A DNA stretch of 64,000 nt. Source: an uncultured Eubacteriales bacterium. Its GTDB lineage: Bacteria > Bacillota > Clostridia > Oscillospirales > CAG-272. The DNA is taken from the NCBI GenBank assembly GCA_934467415.1, contig CAKSLQ010000001.1, positions 62,001 through 126,000 of the forward strand, read 5' to 3'. The translations under genes were made by a program, and so were the position numbers. The notes under the pieces are model-generated. The model saw only the letters and a program-made list of their open reading frames with translations, had not been told where the DNA came from and ran no database searches. Below are positions 15,770 through 24,577 of this stretch, piece by piece. Each line of letters starts with the position of its first letter. Positions within the stretch are counted from its first letter, which is position 1.

Positions 15770-16144
15770 TTATTCTCCGATTTGCGCAAGCGTCCGGACC
15801 TCTGCGATCTGCGCCTGCAATAACGCTTTGACATCGTCCGTGTCCGCGCCGCGCGACAGCATCCCGCACGCATCGGACAGGGAAGCGATGATCCCGTCGC
15901 TCACGCTCCGTATTTTCACAAAGTGATTTGCCAGCCCGAGCTTGTTCTCAAGAAAGAGCAGCTCCTGCTCGGCTTTCTTGACGACATGGCGGACACCCTG
16001 CCTGGTCATGCCCTCGCTCTCGGCGATCTCGGCAAGCGACAGATCTTCATTATAGTAAAGGTCGAGAAGTGTGCGCGGCTTTTCGTCCAGCACGTCGCCG
16101 TAGAAGTCCAGAAGAAAGGAGATATTCATATTTTTCTCGAACAT
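15770..16144 (-). CDS. ylxM: YlxM-family putative SRP-operon regulator (UPF0122)
   Basis: A 124-residue protein with a sigma-70 region-4-like helix-turn-helix (LSLAEIAESEGMTRQGVRHVVKKAEQELL, about residues 35-63). YlxM proteins precede ffh in Firmicutes and bind the SRP; their exact role is unsettled. The start at 16144 (MFEKNMNISFLLDFYG) corresponds to the family N-terminus and has a GAGGG site. The stop lies 2 bases before ffh. A consensus promoter and a large inverted repeat lie directly upstream, so this protein could bind there, which is untested. Confidence 0.9.
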   Translation of the reverse strand: MFEKNMNISFLLDFYGDVLDEKPRTLLDLYYNEDLSLAEIAESEGMTRQGVRHVVKKAEQELLFLENKLGLANHFVKIRSVSDGIIASLSDACGMLSRGADTDDVKALLQAQIAEVRTLAQIGE

Positions 16145-16158
16145 CTCATGCCCTCACT

Positions 16159-16185
16159 CTCTGTAAAGCAAAACACTTTACAGAG
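16159..16185 (-). promoter_or_regulatory. Operator-like inverted repeat at the ylxM-ffh transcription start
   Basis: CTCTGTAAAG (16159-16168) and CTTTACAGAG (16176-16185) are perfect 10-bp inverted arms separated by 7 nt. The repeat starts at the edge of the -10 box and covers the expected +1. It is not followed by T residues, so it is not a terminator. I do not recognise the regulator. Confidence 0.6.
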
Positions 16186-16212
16186 TATAGCATAGACCCC
16201 GCGTCCTGTCAA
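16184..16212 (-). promoter_or_regulatory. Sigma-A promoter of ylxM-ffh-rpsP-khpA
   Basis: On the minus strand TTGACA (16212-16207), 17-nt spacer, TATACT (16189-16184). It ends 39 bases before the ylxM ATG. Confidence 0.9.
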
Positions 16213-16226
16213 GCCTTTTTCGCAAA

Positions 16227-16253
16227 AAAAAGAGCGGAGAATCCGCTCTTTTT
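16227..16253 (-). terminator. Terminator of prfB
   Basis: A perfect 12-bp stem (16253-16242 with 16238-16227) closing a 3-nt loop, followed by further T residues on the minus strand. It overlaps the last bases before the ylxM promoter. Confidence 0.85.
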
Positions 16254-16255
16254 GC

Positions 16256-17362
<1,107 letters not shown>

Positions 17363-17450
17363 GATATCGTCCCTCCAAAGTATTATTAACTATGTGATTA
17401 TACCATATTGACGCCATGATTTGCAAGAGCTATTCGCAAAAAACGCAGTA

Positions 17451-17479
17451 TTGACATTTCGGACGTGGGGATATATAAT
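17451..17479 (+). promoter_or_regulatory. Sigma-A promoter of the DUF1858 gene
   Basis: TTGACA (17451-17456), 17-nt spacer, TATAAT (17474-17479), both full consensus, 48 bases before the ATG at 17527. It is divergent from prfB. Confidence 0.9.
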
Positions 17480-17526
17480 AAATATATCGAAATCAATCTC
17501 GAAATTTATCAAACGGAGTGACAGAT

Positions 17527-17727
17527 ATGACGGTTACGAAAAACAGCCTGATCGGCGACGTGCTGGACTTCAACATTGATACGGCACAATTCTTCATGGA
17601 GATCGGCATGCATTGCCTCGGCTGCCCGCATTCCCGCGGCGAAAGCATCGAGGAAGCGTGCGCGGTACACGGCACGGATGCGGATGAGCTGGTTGAGCGC
17701 ATCAACGCGTTCCTCGCAAACAAGTAA
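17527..17727 (+). CDS. DUF1858 domain protein
   Basis: A 66-residue protein covering one DUF1858 domain, with the hallmark GMHCLGCPHS (C-x2-CP) near residues 28-37 and CAVHG. Related small proteins are described as disulfide or hybrid-cluster associated, and the domain resembles the N-terminus of ScdA/RIC iron-sulfur repair proteins. A redox or metal role is plausible but unproven. I use the ATG at 17527, 6 bases after GGAG; a GTG three codons earlier would overlap the site. Monocistronic: strong promoter before, terminator after. Confidence 0.85.
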   Translation: MTVTKNSLIGDVLDFNIDTAQFFMEIGMHCLGCPHSRGESIEEACAVHGTDADELVERINAFLANK

Positions 17728-17735
17728 ACAAAGAG

Positions 17736-17769
17736 GATGCCTTTCCGTGTATGCGGGAAGGCATCGTTT
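17736..17769 (+). terminator. Terminator of the DUF1858 gene
   Basis: An 11-bp stem with one G-T pair (17736-17746 with 17755-17765), an 8-nt loop and a short T run. Confidence 0.75.
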
Positions 17770-17779
17770 GTAAAATCGT

Positions 17780-18481
17780 ATGAAACAGATTGATTTGCTG
17801 TCGCCGCGTCTGCGGTTTGCGGCGGACAGGGTACGGGACGGCGCGGTTTTTGCGGATATCGGCACCGATCATGCAAAATTGCCGATTGCGCTGGTCGATG
17901 CAGGGCGGGTCTCGCTGGCGATCGCGTCCGACATCGGCGAGCAGCCCGCCGCCATCGCCGCGGCACGTATTGCCGAGAAGGGGTACTCGGATCGGATCCG
18001 CGTGACGGTCTGCGACGGCCTTGCGCCGCTCGAGCACTTTGCGCCGACCGATATTGCCGTCTGCGGCATGGGCGGCGAGACGATTGCCGGCATTCTCGAC
18101 GCGGCCGCTTTTATCCGCGACCCGCATGTGCAGCTGATCCTGCAGCCGATGACCGACTTCGCCGCGCTGCGGGAATACCTCGCCGCGCACGGCTTTTCTG
18201 TGACGGACGAGGACATCGTGCTGTCCGAGGGGCGCATGTACCAGTGTCTGTGTGCATCGTTCACGGGCGCGCCGTATACATTAACGCCCGTCGAGGCCGA
18301 ACTCGGGCGACTGAACATCGAGAAACATACGCCGCTTTTTCTGCGCTATGTGCGCCGCAGAAAAACCATCGCGGAAAAACAGATCGCGGGCAAGCGCTCC
18401 GCCGGCGCGGATGCCGCGGCCGAACTTGCGCTGCTTGACGGATATAACCGAATTCTGGAGGAAGAAAATGAAACTGCGTGA
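17780..18481 (+). CDS. trmK: tRNA (adenine22-N1)-methyltransferase TrmK
   Basis: A 233-residue class I SAM-dependent methyltransferase. The cofactor motif is FADIGTDHAKLPIALV (about residues 24-39), and the family signature DIAVCGMGGETIAGIL follows (about 91-106). TrmK methylates A22 of tRNAs. No Shine-Dalgarno sequence precedes the ATG at 17780, and a terminator hairpin stands 14 bases upstream, so expression may be weak or depend on readthrough. Its 3' end overlaps nif3 by 14 bases; trmK-nif3 is a common pair. Confidence 0.92.
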   Translation: MKQIDLLSPRLRFAADRVRDGAVFADIGTDHAKLPIALVDAGRVSLAIASDIGEQPAAIAAARIAEKGYSDRIRVTVCDGLAPLEHFAPTDIAVCGMGGETIAGILDAAAFIRDPHVQLILQPMTDFAALREYLAAHGFSVTDEDIVLSEGRMYQCLCASFTGAPYTLTPVEAELGRLNIEKHTPLFLRYVRRRKTIAEKQIAGKRSAGADAAAELALLDGYNRILEEENETA

Positions 18482-19229
18482 ACTTCATGCCGCGCTGGAA
18501 GCGCGCATCCCGAAGCAATACGCCTGCGCATGGGACAACGACGGGCTGATGTGTACGGCGGATCCGGAGGCGGAGGTGCGCCGCGTCCTCTGCACACTGG
18601 ACGTGACCGATGCCGCGCTGCACTATGCCGCCGAAAACGGATATAACGTCGTGCTGTCGCACCATCCGCTGATCTTCCACCCGCTCGGCGCACTGACGCC
18701 GGAGAACCACATCGCCGAAAAGGTTCTTTTCGCCGTGCAGAACGGGATTTCCGTGCTGTCCTACCACACGCGCTTCGACGCGATGCCCGGCGGCATGAAT
18801 GATCTTCTGGCGGAAGCGCTCGGCCTGACACGGCCGGAACCGTTCGGCGATGAGGAGGGGAAGATGGGGCGCATCGGTTTTTTGCCTGCCGAGACCGACA
18901 TCTACGATTTCTGCGCACAGATCAAGCGGGCGCTTGATTCGGATGCGCTGCTGCTGGCCCGGGCGCACGACACGGCGTATCGCGTGGCGGTACTCGGCGG
19001 CGACGGCAAGGATTTCATCCGCAGCGCGATCGCGGCCGGCGCGGACACCTTTGTTTCCGGCAGGCTCAGCTATAATGCGATGGCCGAGGCTGCGGAAATG
19101 GGGATCACGCTGATCGAGGCGGGGCATTTCTACACGGAGAATCTGATCTGCGCCTATTTTCTGCGCCGTCTTGCCGAAATGGGGATCGACGGCGCCTGCT
19201 ATGATTCCAATCGGATCGAGATTGTCTGA
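18468..19229 (+). CDS. Nif3-like dinuclear metal center protein
   Basis: A 253-residue NIF3/YqfO-family protein, in the short form without the central PII-like insertion. Metal ligands expected for the family are visible: His in LSHHPLIFHP (about 65-66), His in YHTRFDAMPGGMND, and His/Glu in EAGHFYTEN near the C-terminus. The biochemical function is uncertain (annotated in places as GTP cyclohydrolase type 2). The ATG at 18468 follows GGAGGAAG within the end of trmK, giving a 14-base overlap and probable coupling. It converges with sigK. Confidence 0.9.
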   Translation: MKLRELHAALEARIPKQYACAWDNDGLMCTADPEAEVRRVLCTLDVTDAALHYAAENGYNVVLSHHPLIFHPLGALTPENHIAEKVLFAVQNGISVLSYHTRFDAMPGGMNDLLAEALGLTRPEPFGDEEGKMGRIGFLPAETDIYDFCAQIKRALDSDALLLARAHDTAYRVAVLGGDGKDFIRSAIAAGADTFVSGRLSYNAMAEAAEMGITLIEAGHFYTENLICAYFLRRLAEMGIDGACYDSNRIEIV

Positions 19230-19247
19230 AAAGCAGGAAAAGTCAAA

Positions 19248-19958
19248 TCATTTGTTTGCAATGTTGTTTTGACCATCATTGACCTTAAAGCCGTCCGCGA
19301 GCTTTTCCAGGGCGGCTTTTTCAATGCGGGAAACATAGGAGCGCGAGATGCCGAGCTGCTTCGCCACGTCGCGCTGCGTCATAGCGGGGCGGTTGTCAAG
19401 ACCGTAGCGCAGGACGATGATGCGGCGTTCCCGTGCGTCCAGCCGTTCGTTGACAAGCCGGAGCGCCTTGCAGGCGTGGAGGCGGCGGTCGATGTCTTCG
19501 GCGATTGTGTCCTCGCTGCACACGATGTCCTGATAGGTCAGCGGGTTGCCGTCCCGGTCGGTGTCGATTGTTTCATTCAGCGAAACTTCGCAGGCCAGCT
19601 TTTTCTGTGAACGGAAGTGCATCAGAATCTCGTTCTGAATGCACTTCGCGCCGTAAGTGGCAAACCGTGCGCCGTTGGCGCAGTCAAAGGAGTCGATCGC
19701 CTTGACAAGGCCGATCGAGCCGATCGAGATCAGATCGTCCTGATTCTTGCTGGTGAAATAGTATTTCCGCACGATGTGAGCGACCAGCCGCAGATTATGT
19801 TCGATCAGCCTGGTGCGCGCCGCATCGTCCCCTTGCTTCATCTTTATAAATAATTCGGTTTCGGTCTTCGGCGGCAGCGGGGGCGGGAAGTTCTGTGTGC
19901 CGGACAGCCCGAGAATCAGCCAGATGATGCCCATGGCGAAGGATGTGAGTGCAAACAT
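19248..19958 (-). CDS. sigK: RNA polymerase sporulation-specific sigma factor K (pro-form)
   Basis: A 236-residue protein. The first ~20 residues (FALTSFAMGIIWLILGL) form the hydrophobic pro-sequence cleaved by SpoIVFB. Then come FPPPLPP, the region-2 core EHNLRLVAHIVRKYY and DLISIGSIGLVKAIDSF, and the region-4 helix-turn-helix TQRDVAKQLGISRSYVSRIEK, all typical of sigma-K rather than sigma-E (which has an ERNLRLVVYIA core). Sigma-K directs late mother-cell genes. The gene is continuous, so no skin-type excision is needed. SpoIVB, encoded at 10.1 kb, is the upstream trigger of its activation. Good AAAGGAAG site. Confidence 0.95.
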   Translation of the reverse strand: MFALTSFAMGIIWLILGLSGTQNFPPPLPPKTETELFIKMKQGDDAARTRLIEHNLRLVAHIVRKYYFTSKNQDDLISIGSIGLVKAIDSFDCANGARFATYGAKCIQNEILMHFRSQKKLACEVSLNETIDTDRDGNPLTYQDIVCSEDTIAEDIDRRLHACKALRLVNERLDARERRIIVLRYGLDNRPAMTQRDVAKQLGISRSYVSRIEKAALEKLADGFKVNDGQNNIANK

Positions 19959-19988
19959 GACGTTCTTCCTTTCTGATGAGGTCTCTTA

Positions 19989-19996
19989 TATATATG
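19989..19996 (-). promoter_or_regulatory. Possible sigma-E/K -10 box of sigK
   Basis: On the minus strand CATATATA, the same octamer as before spoIIIAH, ends 30 bases before the sigK ATG. The -35 region 14 nt further up (GTAGAC) is a poor sigma-E match; the sequence TAGACA there is partly like a SpoIIID site, which would fit the known SpoIIID dependence of sigK. Weak evidence. Confidence 0.35.
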
Positions 19997-20149
19997 AAAA
20001 AGGAAAACATGTCTACGACAGGGAATGCTCCGGCTGAAAAATGACAATTCCTGCGCCCTTTGCATTTGCGAGAAAACGAGAGAAAAAAAGAGAAAATCGA
20101 AGCTTGCAATATCGTAAATTAAAATTTTGAACTTTTTTTCGAAAAACGC

Positions 20150-20178
20150 TTGACAGGGCATGCCTCCCATGCTATAAT
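20150..20178 (+). promoter_or_regulatory. Sigma-A promoter of rplM-rpsI
   Basis: TTGACA (20150-20155), 17-nt spacer, TATAAT (20173-20178): full consensus. About 50 nt of leader precede rplM; an L13-leader role is possible but I see no convincing structure. Confidence 0.93.
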
Positions 20179-20233
20179 ACCGAATGTTCGACTGAAAGAC
20201 TATTTTTACGATAAGTTTAATGGAGGATTTTCA

Positions 20234-20659
20234 ATGTCTACCTACATGGCTAAAAAAGAAACCGTTGAACGCAAATGGTATGTGATCGACGCGGCAGATC
20301 AGCCGCTCGGCAAGACTGCCGTCAAGGCGGCGACCATTCTTCGCGGTAAGCATCGCCCTGAGTTCACCCCTCACGTTGACTGCGGTGAGTTTGTCATCAT
20401 CATCAACGCGTCCAGGGCTGTTCTCACGGGTAAGAAGCTGGAGCAGAAGTACTACCGTCATCATTCCGGTTACATCGGCGGTCTGAAGGAAGTTCAGTAC
20501 AAGACCCTGATGGAAACCAAGCCCGAGCTCGCTATGGAGCTTGCGGTCAAGGGGATGCTCCCGCACAACTCGATCGGCGCAGCCGCTGCAACCCGCCTCA
20601 AGGTTTATGCAGGCGATGCACACAAGCAGCAGGCACAGCAGCCCATCGAGCTTAACTAA
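20234..20659 (+). CDS. rplM: 50S ribosomal protein L13
   Basis: A 141-residue L13 with the typical MAKKETVERKWYVIDAADQPLG start and the GMLPHNSIGAAAATRLKVYAG motif near the C-terminus. The ATG at 20234 (MSTYMAKKE) follows GGAGGATTTTCA; a second in-frame ATG lies four codons on. First gene of the rplM-rpsI operon, driven by a consensus sigma-A promoter. Confidence 0.97.
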   Translation: MSTYMAKKETVERKWYVIDAADQPLGKTAVKAATILRGKHRPEFTPHVDCGEFVIIINASRAVLTGKKLEQKYYRHHSGYIGGLKEVQYKTLMETKPELAMELAVKGMLPHNSIGAAAATRLKVYAGDAHKQQAQQPIELN

Positions 20660-20681
20660 GAGAAAGGACGGATAAAGAACT

Positions 20682-21083
20682 ATGTACGAAAGCGCAAAGC
20701 CGTATTTCTACGGAACCGGCAGAAGAAAGAAGTCCGTTGCACGTGTTCGCATTTATCCCGGCAGCGGTTCGATCACGATCAACAACCGCGACATCGACGA
20801 CTATTTCGGTCTCGATACGCTGAAGCTCATCATCAACCAGCCTTTTGGCGTAACGGAGACCGAGGGCAAGTTTGACATCGTTGCCAACGTCAAGGGCGGC
20901 GGCATGTCCGGCCAGGCGGGCGCAATCCGCCACGGCGTGGCACGCGCTCTGCTCACCGTTGACGAAAACTACAGATCCGCCCTCAAGAAGGCAGGATTCC
21001 TGACCCGCGACCCTCGTATGAAGGAAAGAAAGAAGTACGGTCTCAAGGCAGCTCGCCGCGCACCGCAGTTCTCGAAGAGATAA
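20682..21083 (+). CDS. rpsI: 30S ribosomal protein S9
   Basis: A 133-residue S9. It has the family core FYGTGRRKKSVARVRIYPGSG and the C-terminal GLKAARRAPQFSKR tail, whose last Lys-Arg contacts the P-site tRNA. It follows rplM by 22 bases with an AAAGGA site and ends at a strong terminator. Confidence 0.97.
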   Translation: MYESAKPYFYGTGRRKKSVARVRIYPGSGSITINNRDIDDYFGLDTLKLIINQPFGVTETEGKFDIVANVKGGGMSGQAGAIRHGVARALLTVDENYRSALKKAGFLTRDPRMKERKKYGLKAARRAPQFSKR

Positions 21084-21105
21084 GTTGTCCCGAACGGGGC
21101 TTCTC

Positions 21106-21138
21106 AAAAAGCCGATTCCATATGGAGTCGGCTTTTTT
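21106..21138 (+). terminator. Terminator of rplM-rpsI
   Basis: A 14-bp stem with one G-T pair (21106-21119 with 21124-21137), ATAT loop and T-run. Confidence 0.9.
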
Positions 21139-21148
21139 ACGGGACGTC

Positions 21149-21177
21149 TTGTTTTATCCAAACGGGCGTGATATAAT
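21149..21177 (+). promoter_or_regulatory. Sigma-A promoter of the FAD oxidoreductase gene
   Basis: TTGTTT (21149-21154), 17-nt spacer, TATAAT (21172-21177); 60 bases before the ATG. Confidence 0.75.
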
Positions 21178-21237
21178 ATATTTCGTTGCGCGGGCGCTTT
21201 TTCACCCGCTGCAAGCTCAAGGCAAAGGAGAAACCAC

Positions 21238-22644
21238 ATGAATTTCGATCTGATTATCGTCGGCGCGGGCCCTGCGGGCATCTTCACCGCGCTTGAAATG
21301 CTGCGGAATCAGAGCAAGGCAAAGATTCTGCTGATTGAAAAAGGTAAGCCGGTGGAAAAACGGCATTGCCCGAAGGCGGAGACCGGCAAATGCGTCAACT
21401 GCAAGCCCTCCTGCGCCATTACGACCGGCTTTTCCGGCGCGGGCGCGTTCTCGGACGGCAAGCTGAGCCTGTCCTGCGAGGTCGGCGGGGATCTGCCTGA
21501 CCTGATCGGCGCGCAGTTTGCGCAGGAGCTGATCGACTATACCGACAAGATTTATCTTGAGTTCGGCGCCGACCCGCACATCGAGGGCATCGGTGACAGC
21601 GAGGAGATCAAGGAGATCCGCAAGAACGCCATCAAGGCAAACCTGCGCCTTGTGGACTGCCCGATCCGCCACCTCGGCACCGAGAAGGCGCAGAAGCTGT
21701 ATCACGACATTCAGAACTGGCTGGAGAAGGCCGGTGTGGAGATGCACTTCAACGCAGAATGCGAAAACATCATCATCGAAGACAACGAATGTCACGGCGT
21801 GCTTGTCCGCGAGGGCGGCGAGCTGCACGAATACCGCGCGCCCGAGATTGTCATTGCCACGGGCAGACGCGGCGCGGACTGGCTGGAGAGCCTCTGCGCC
21901 AAGCACAACATCGCGCACAAACCCGGCACGGTGGACATCGGCGTGCGCGTGGAGTGCCGCAACGAGGTCATGGAGAAGGTCAACAAGGTGCTCTATGAGA
22001 GCAAGCTGATCGGCTATCCGCGTCCGTGGAAGAACAAAGTGCGCACCTTCTGCCAGAACCCCGGCGGCTTTGTCGCGCAGGAGAACTACGACAACGACCT
22101 TGCCGTGGTCAACGGTCACAGCTACAAGGACTTGAAGAGCAACAACACCAACCTTGCGATTCTCGTCAGCCACAACTTTACCGAGCCGTTCAACCAGCCG
22201 ATTGCCTATGCGCAGAAGGTCGGCGAGCTGACCAATATGCTCGGCGACGGTCATATCCTCGTGCAGCGCTACGGCGATATTCTCGACGGCAAGCGTACCT
22301 GGGCAAAGGAGCTGACCTTCAGCAACGTCAAGCCGACGCTGAAGGACGCCGTCCCCGGCGATATTACGGCGGCGATGCCATATCGCGCGATGACCAACAT
22401 CATCGAGTTCATCAAGATGCTGGACGTGGTCGTTCCCGGCTTTGCCAGCACCGAAACGCTGCTGTACAGCCCGGAGCTGAAGTTCTATTCCAACAAGGTC
22501 AAGATGGATGAGAACCTCGATACCAACATCAAGGGGCTGCATTGCCTCGGCGACAGCTCGGGCTGGACGCGCGGGCTGATGATGAGCAGCGTGATGGGTG
22601 TGCTCATGGGGCGCAAGCTGCTTGAAAAAGAGAAAAACGCATAA
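21238..22644 (+). CDS. NAD(P)/FAD-dependent oxidoreductase (COG2509 type)
   Basis: A 468-residue flavoprotein. The FAD-binding GxGxxG is at the N-terminus (LIIVGAGPAGIFTALEML), a second nucleotide motif region is EIVIATGRRGADWL, and the C-terminus has GLHCLGDSSGWTRGLMMSSVMG. A cysteine cluster (C49, C56, C59, C63 in HCPKAETGKCVNCKPSC) near the N-terminus is typical of this uncharacterised family and may be redox-active or bind metal. The physiological substrate is unknown. It has its own promoter and stands alone; the AAAGGAG site is good. Confidence 0.88.
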   Translation: MNFDLIIVGAGPAGIFTALEMLRNQSKAKILLIEKGKPVEKRHCPKAETGKCVNCKPSCAITTGFSGAGAFSDGKLSLSCEVGGDLPDLIGAQFAQELIDYTDKIYLEFGADPHIEGIGDSEEIKEIRKNAIKANLRLVDCPIRHLGTEKAQKLYHDIQNWLEKAGVEMHFNAECENIIIEDNECHGVLVREGGELHEYRAPEIVIATGRRGADWLESLCAKHNIAHKPGTVDIGVRVECRNEVMEKVNKVLYESKLIGYPRPWKNKVRTFCQNPGGFVAQENYDNDLAVVNGHSYKDLKSNNTNLAILVSHNFTEPFNQPIAYAQKVGELTNMLGDGHILVQRYGDILDGKRTWAKELTFSNVKPTLKDAVPGDITAAMPYRAMTNIIEFIKMLDVVVPGFASTETLLYSPELKFYSNKVKMDENLDTNIKGLHCLGDSSGWTRGLMMSSVMGVLMGRKLLEKEKNA

Positions 22645-22690
22645 TCGCATAAATTAAAGCCGCATATTGTACCGCCAAAAGGAGAACATC

Positions 22691-23653
22691 ATGAAAAAGA
22701 TTGCTTTCCATACGTTGCTGACTGTACTCTGCGTACTTTGTCTGTTTGCGGGCTGCGCGGTGCGGGAGACGCCGGTTGCCTCGTCTGTTTCTTCACAGAC
22801 GGTATCGGCGGAAACGCCGGAACCGCCCGCGACGGACGGCACGCCCGAGGCATCGGAGCCGACGCGCACAATCGCTTTCGATACGCCGACCACAATTCGT
22901 GCGGATTGGACTGTTGCGGAGGACGCAACGCCGGTTAAAGAATACAGCGATGCCTTTTCGTTGCTGCCGGTGTATGTAGACGCATATCCGAGCACGCAAG
23001 CAGGGCGGCTCTATACCTATGATGCGGCTTACAGGCGGGCATCGGCTGCATGGATTACGGATTTTATGCAGATTTGGCAGGGAAGCGCGTCTGCGGCGAA
23101 TGCCATTACCGAAGACGGAGCGAATTCCGTGCTGACCTTTGGCAGCGCCGAACTGTCGGCAAGCCCGAGCCGTCTGCTGGTCGTCGTGCCGGTATTCGAC
23201 ATGACGGATGCGGAGAGCGTTTTGCAAAATGATGCGGTTGCGGCGATGCTGCGGCTTTGCGGCATTACCGATCCCGTATGCTTCCTGCGACAGACAAACG
23301 ACAGCGACAGCCGCCAATACAGAATCGTGCAGGAAAATCCAGAGGCAGCCGTGCGGGATTTTGTCGGCTGTTTCTCCAATGTGACCGTGAAGCGCAGCGG
23401 CGAGAGCATTTTCATTTACGGACGGCGATTGTCGGATACACTGTACGGCACATACGCGCCGTATGCGATGGCGGATGTGGTCGATGTACTGCAGGAAACA
23501 TTCGGCGAAGTCTCCGACTTGCGGGTCGAACTGTACTATACGTCTGACGAGTTCGTGTTTTACAGCGTGCCGCGCTATCGGTTTTATTACCGCGCCGCCG
23601 ACGGCGAGGACTACATGGTCGCCTGCAATGCCATTTCGTTTGACGGACAATAA
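22691..23653 (+). CDS. Putative lipoprotein of unknown function
   Basis: A 320-residue secreted protein. Residues 1-22 are a lipoprotein signal peptide with the lipobox LFAGC, so the mature form would begin at Cys22. A Thr/Glu/Pro-rich linker of about 30 residues follows, and then a globular domain with many Asp, Tyr and Val. No motif identifies an activity, and the domain is unknown to me. The start at 22691 follows AAAAGGAG. lgt, needed for its lipidation, is at 56.8 kb. A terminator follows. Confidence 0.8.
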   Translation: MKKIAFHTLLTVLCVLCLFAGCAVRETPVASSVSSQTVSAETPEPPATDGTPEASEPTRTIAFDTPTTIRADWTVAEDATPVKEYSDAFSLLPVYVDAYPSTQAGRLYTYDAAYRRASAAWITDFMQIWQGSASAANAITEDGANSVLTFGSAELSASPSRLLVVVPVFDMTDAESVLQNDAVAAMLRLCGITDPVCFLRQTNDSDSRQYRIVQENPEAAVRDFVGCFSNVTVKRSGESIFIYGRRLSDTLYGTYAPYAMADVVDVLQETFGEVSDLRVELYYTSDEFVFYSVPRYRFYYRAADGEDYMVACNAISFDGQ

Positions 23654-23679
23654 AAAGGAGCCCTTTGGCTCCTTTTTAT
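23652..23679. terminator. Bidirectional terminator between the lipoprotein gene and rsmI
   Basis: A perfect 11-bp stem (23652-23662 with 23667-23677) around CTTT, with A-run and T-run on opposite sides, serving both convergent genes. Confidence 0.88.
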
Positions 23680-23701
23680 TGCAGATAGGCATCTCTTCAT
23701 T

Positions 23702-24577
23702 TTACTTGACGTATTCGTTGTAGACGACATTCTTCGGCACGCCGCGATCTTTCGCGGCTTTTTTGATGGCGTCGGATTTTGTCAGTCCTTCGGCGATGTA
23801 CATGTCCACATGCTCGACAACCGACAGAGAAGACCACGGCGCATTCTGCGTGCTGCAATCGACTGCACCCGCAAGAATCAGCACATATTCGCCGCGCGGC
23901 TCGGCGTCGGCGTAGTAGGCTGCGGCGTCTGCAAGCGTGGTGCGGAGAACTTCTTCGTTCAGCTTTGTCAGTTCGCGGCAGAGCGAAACGCGGCGTTCGC
24001 CGCCGAGTGTCTCCGCAAGGTCGGCAAGCGTGCGGCGCAGCTTGTGCGGCGCTTCATAGAGGATCGCCGTGCGGGTTTCGCTTTGCAGGGCGGCAAGCCG
24101 CTCGGCACGTTCGCTGCCGCCGACCGGCAGAAAACCCTCGAACACAAAGCGGCGGGTGTCCAGCGCGGACAGCGTGAGCGCGGTAATCGCAGCGCTGACG
24201 CCGGGGGCAGCGGTCACGGGAATACCGGCCTCGGTACACAGGCGAACCAAATCCTCGCCGGGATCGCTGACGGCGGGCGTCCCCGCATCGGTCACGAGCG
24301 CGCAGGACTCTCCGTTTTGCAGCCGCGCGAGAATCTTCTCGCCCGCGCTTTTCTTGTTGTGCTCATGGTAGCTGACCAGTTCTTTGTTGATGTCGAAAAA
24401 ACGCAGCAGCCGCGCGGAATTGCGGGTGTCCTCCGCCGCGACGAAATCCACCTCGGACAGCACCTTGACGGCGCGGTAGGTGATGTCGCTCATGTTGCCG
24501 ATGGGGGTTGTCACGAGGTACAGCGTACCGCCGACGACCTTATTCTTTTCTGCGTCAAAAAAATCGGTATCGCTCAT
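23702..24577 (-). CDS. rsmI: 16S rRNA (cytidine1402-2'-O)-methyltransferase RsmI
   Basis: A 291-residue tetrapyrrole-methylase-fold enzyme. It has GTLYLVTTPIGNMSDITYRAV (about residues 17-37), AEDTRNSARLLRFF, TDAGTPAVSDPGEDLV and the C-terminal REYVLILAG-like EYVLILAG. It methylates the ribose of C1402 in the decoding centre. The start is preceded by AAGGAG and overlaps the end of trmN by 4 bases. In B. subtilis the same neighbours (trmN6, yazA, rsmI) occur, here without yazA. Confidence 0.94.
   Translation of the reverse strand: MSDTDFFDAEKNKVVGGTLYLVTTPIGNMSDITYRAVKVLSEVDFVAAEDTRNSARLLRFFDINKELVSYHEHNKKSAGEKILARLQNGESCALVTDAGTPAVSDPGEDLVRLCTEAGIPVTAAPGVSAAITALTLSALDTRRFVFEGFLPVGGSERAERLAALQSETRTAILYEAPHKLRRTLADLAETLGGERRVSLCRELTKLNEEVLRTTLADAAAYYADAEPRGEYVLILAGAVDCSTQNAPWSSLSVVEHVDMYIAEGLTKSDAIKKAAKDRGVPKNVVYNEYVK

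Noticed and set aside
19248..19958. A skin-type element or recombinase interrupting sigK
   Set aside because: The sigK frame is continuous and no recombinase gene is nearby.
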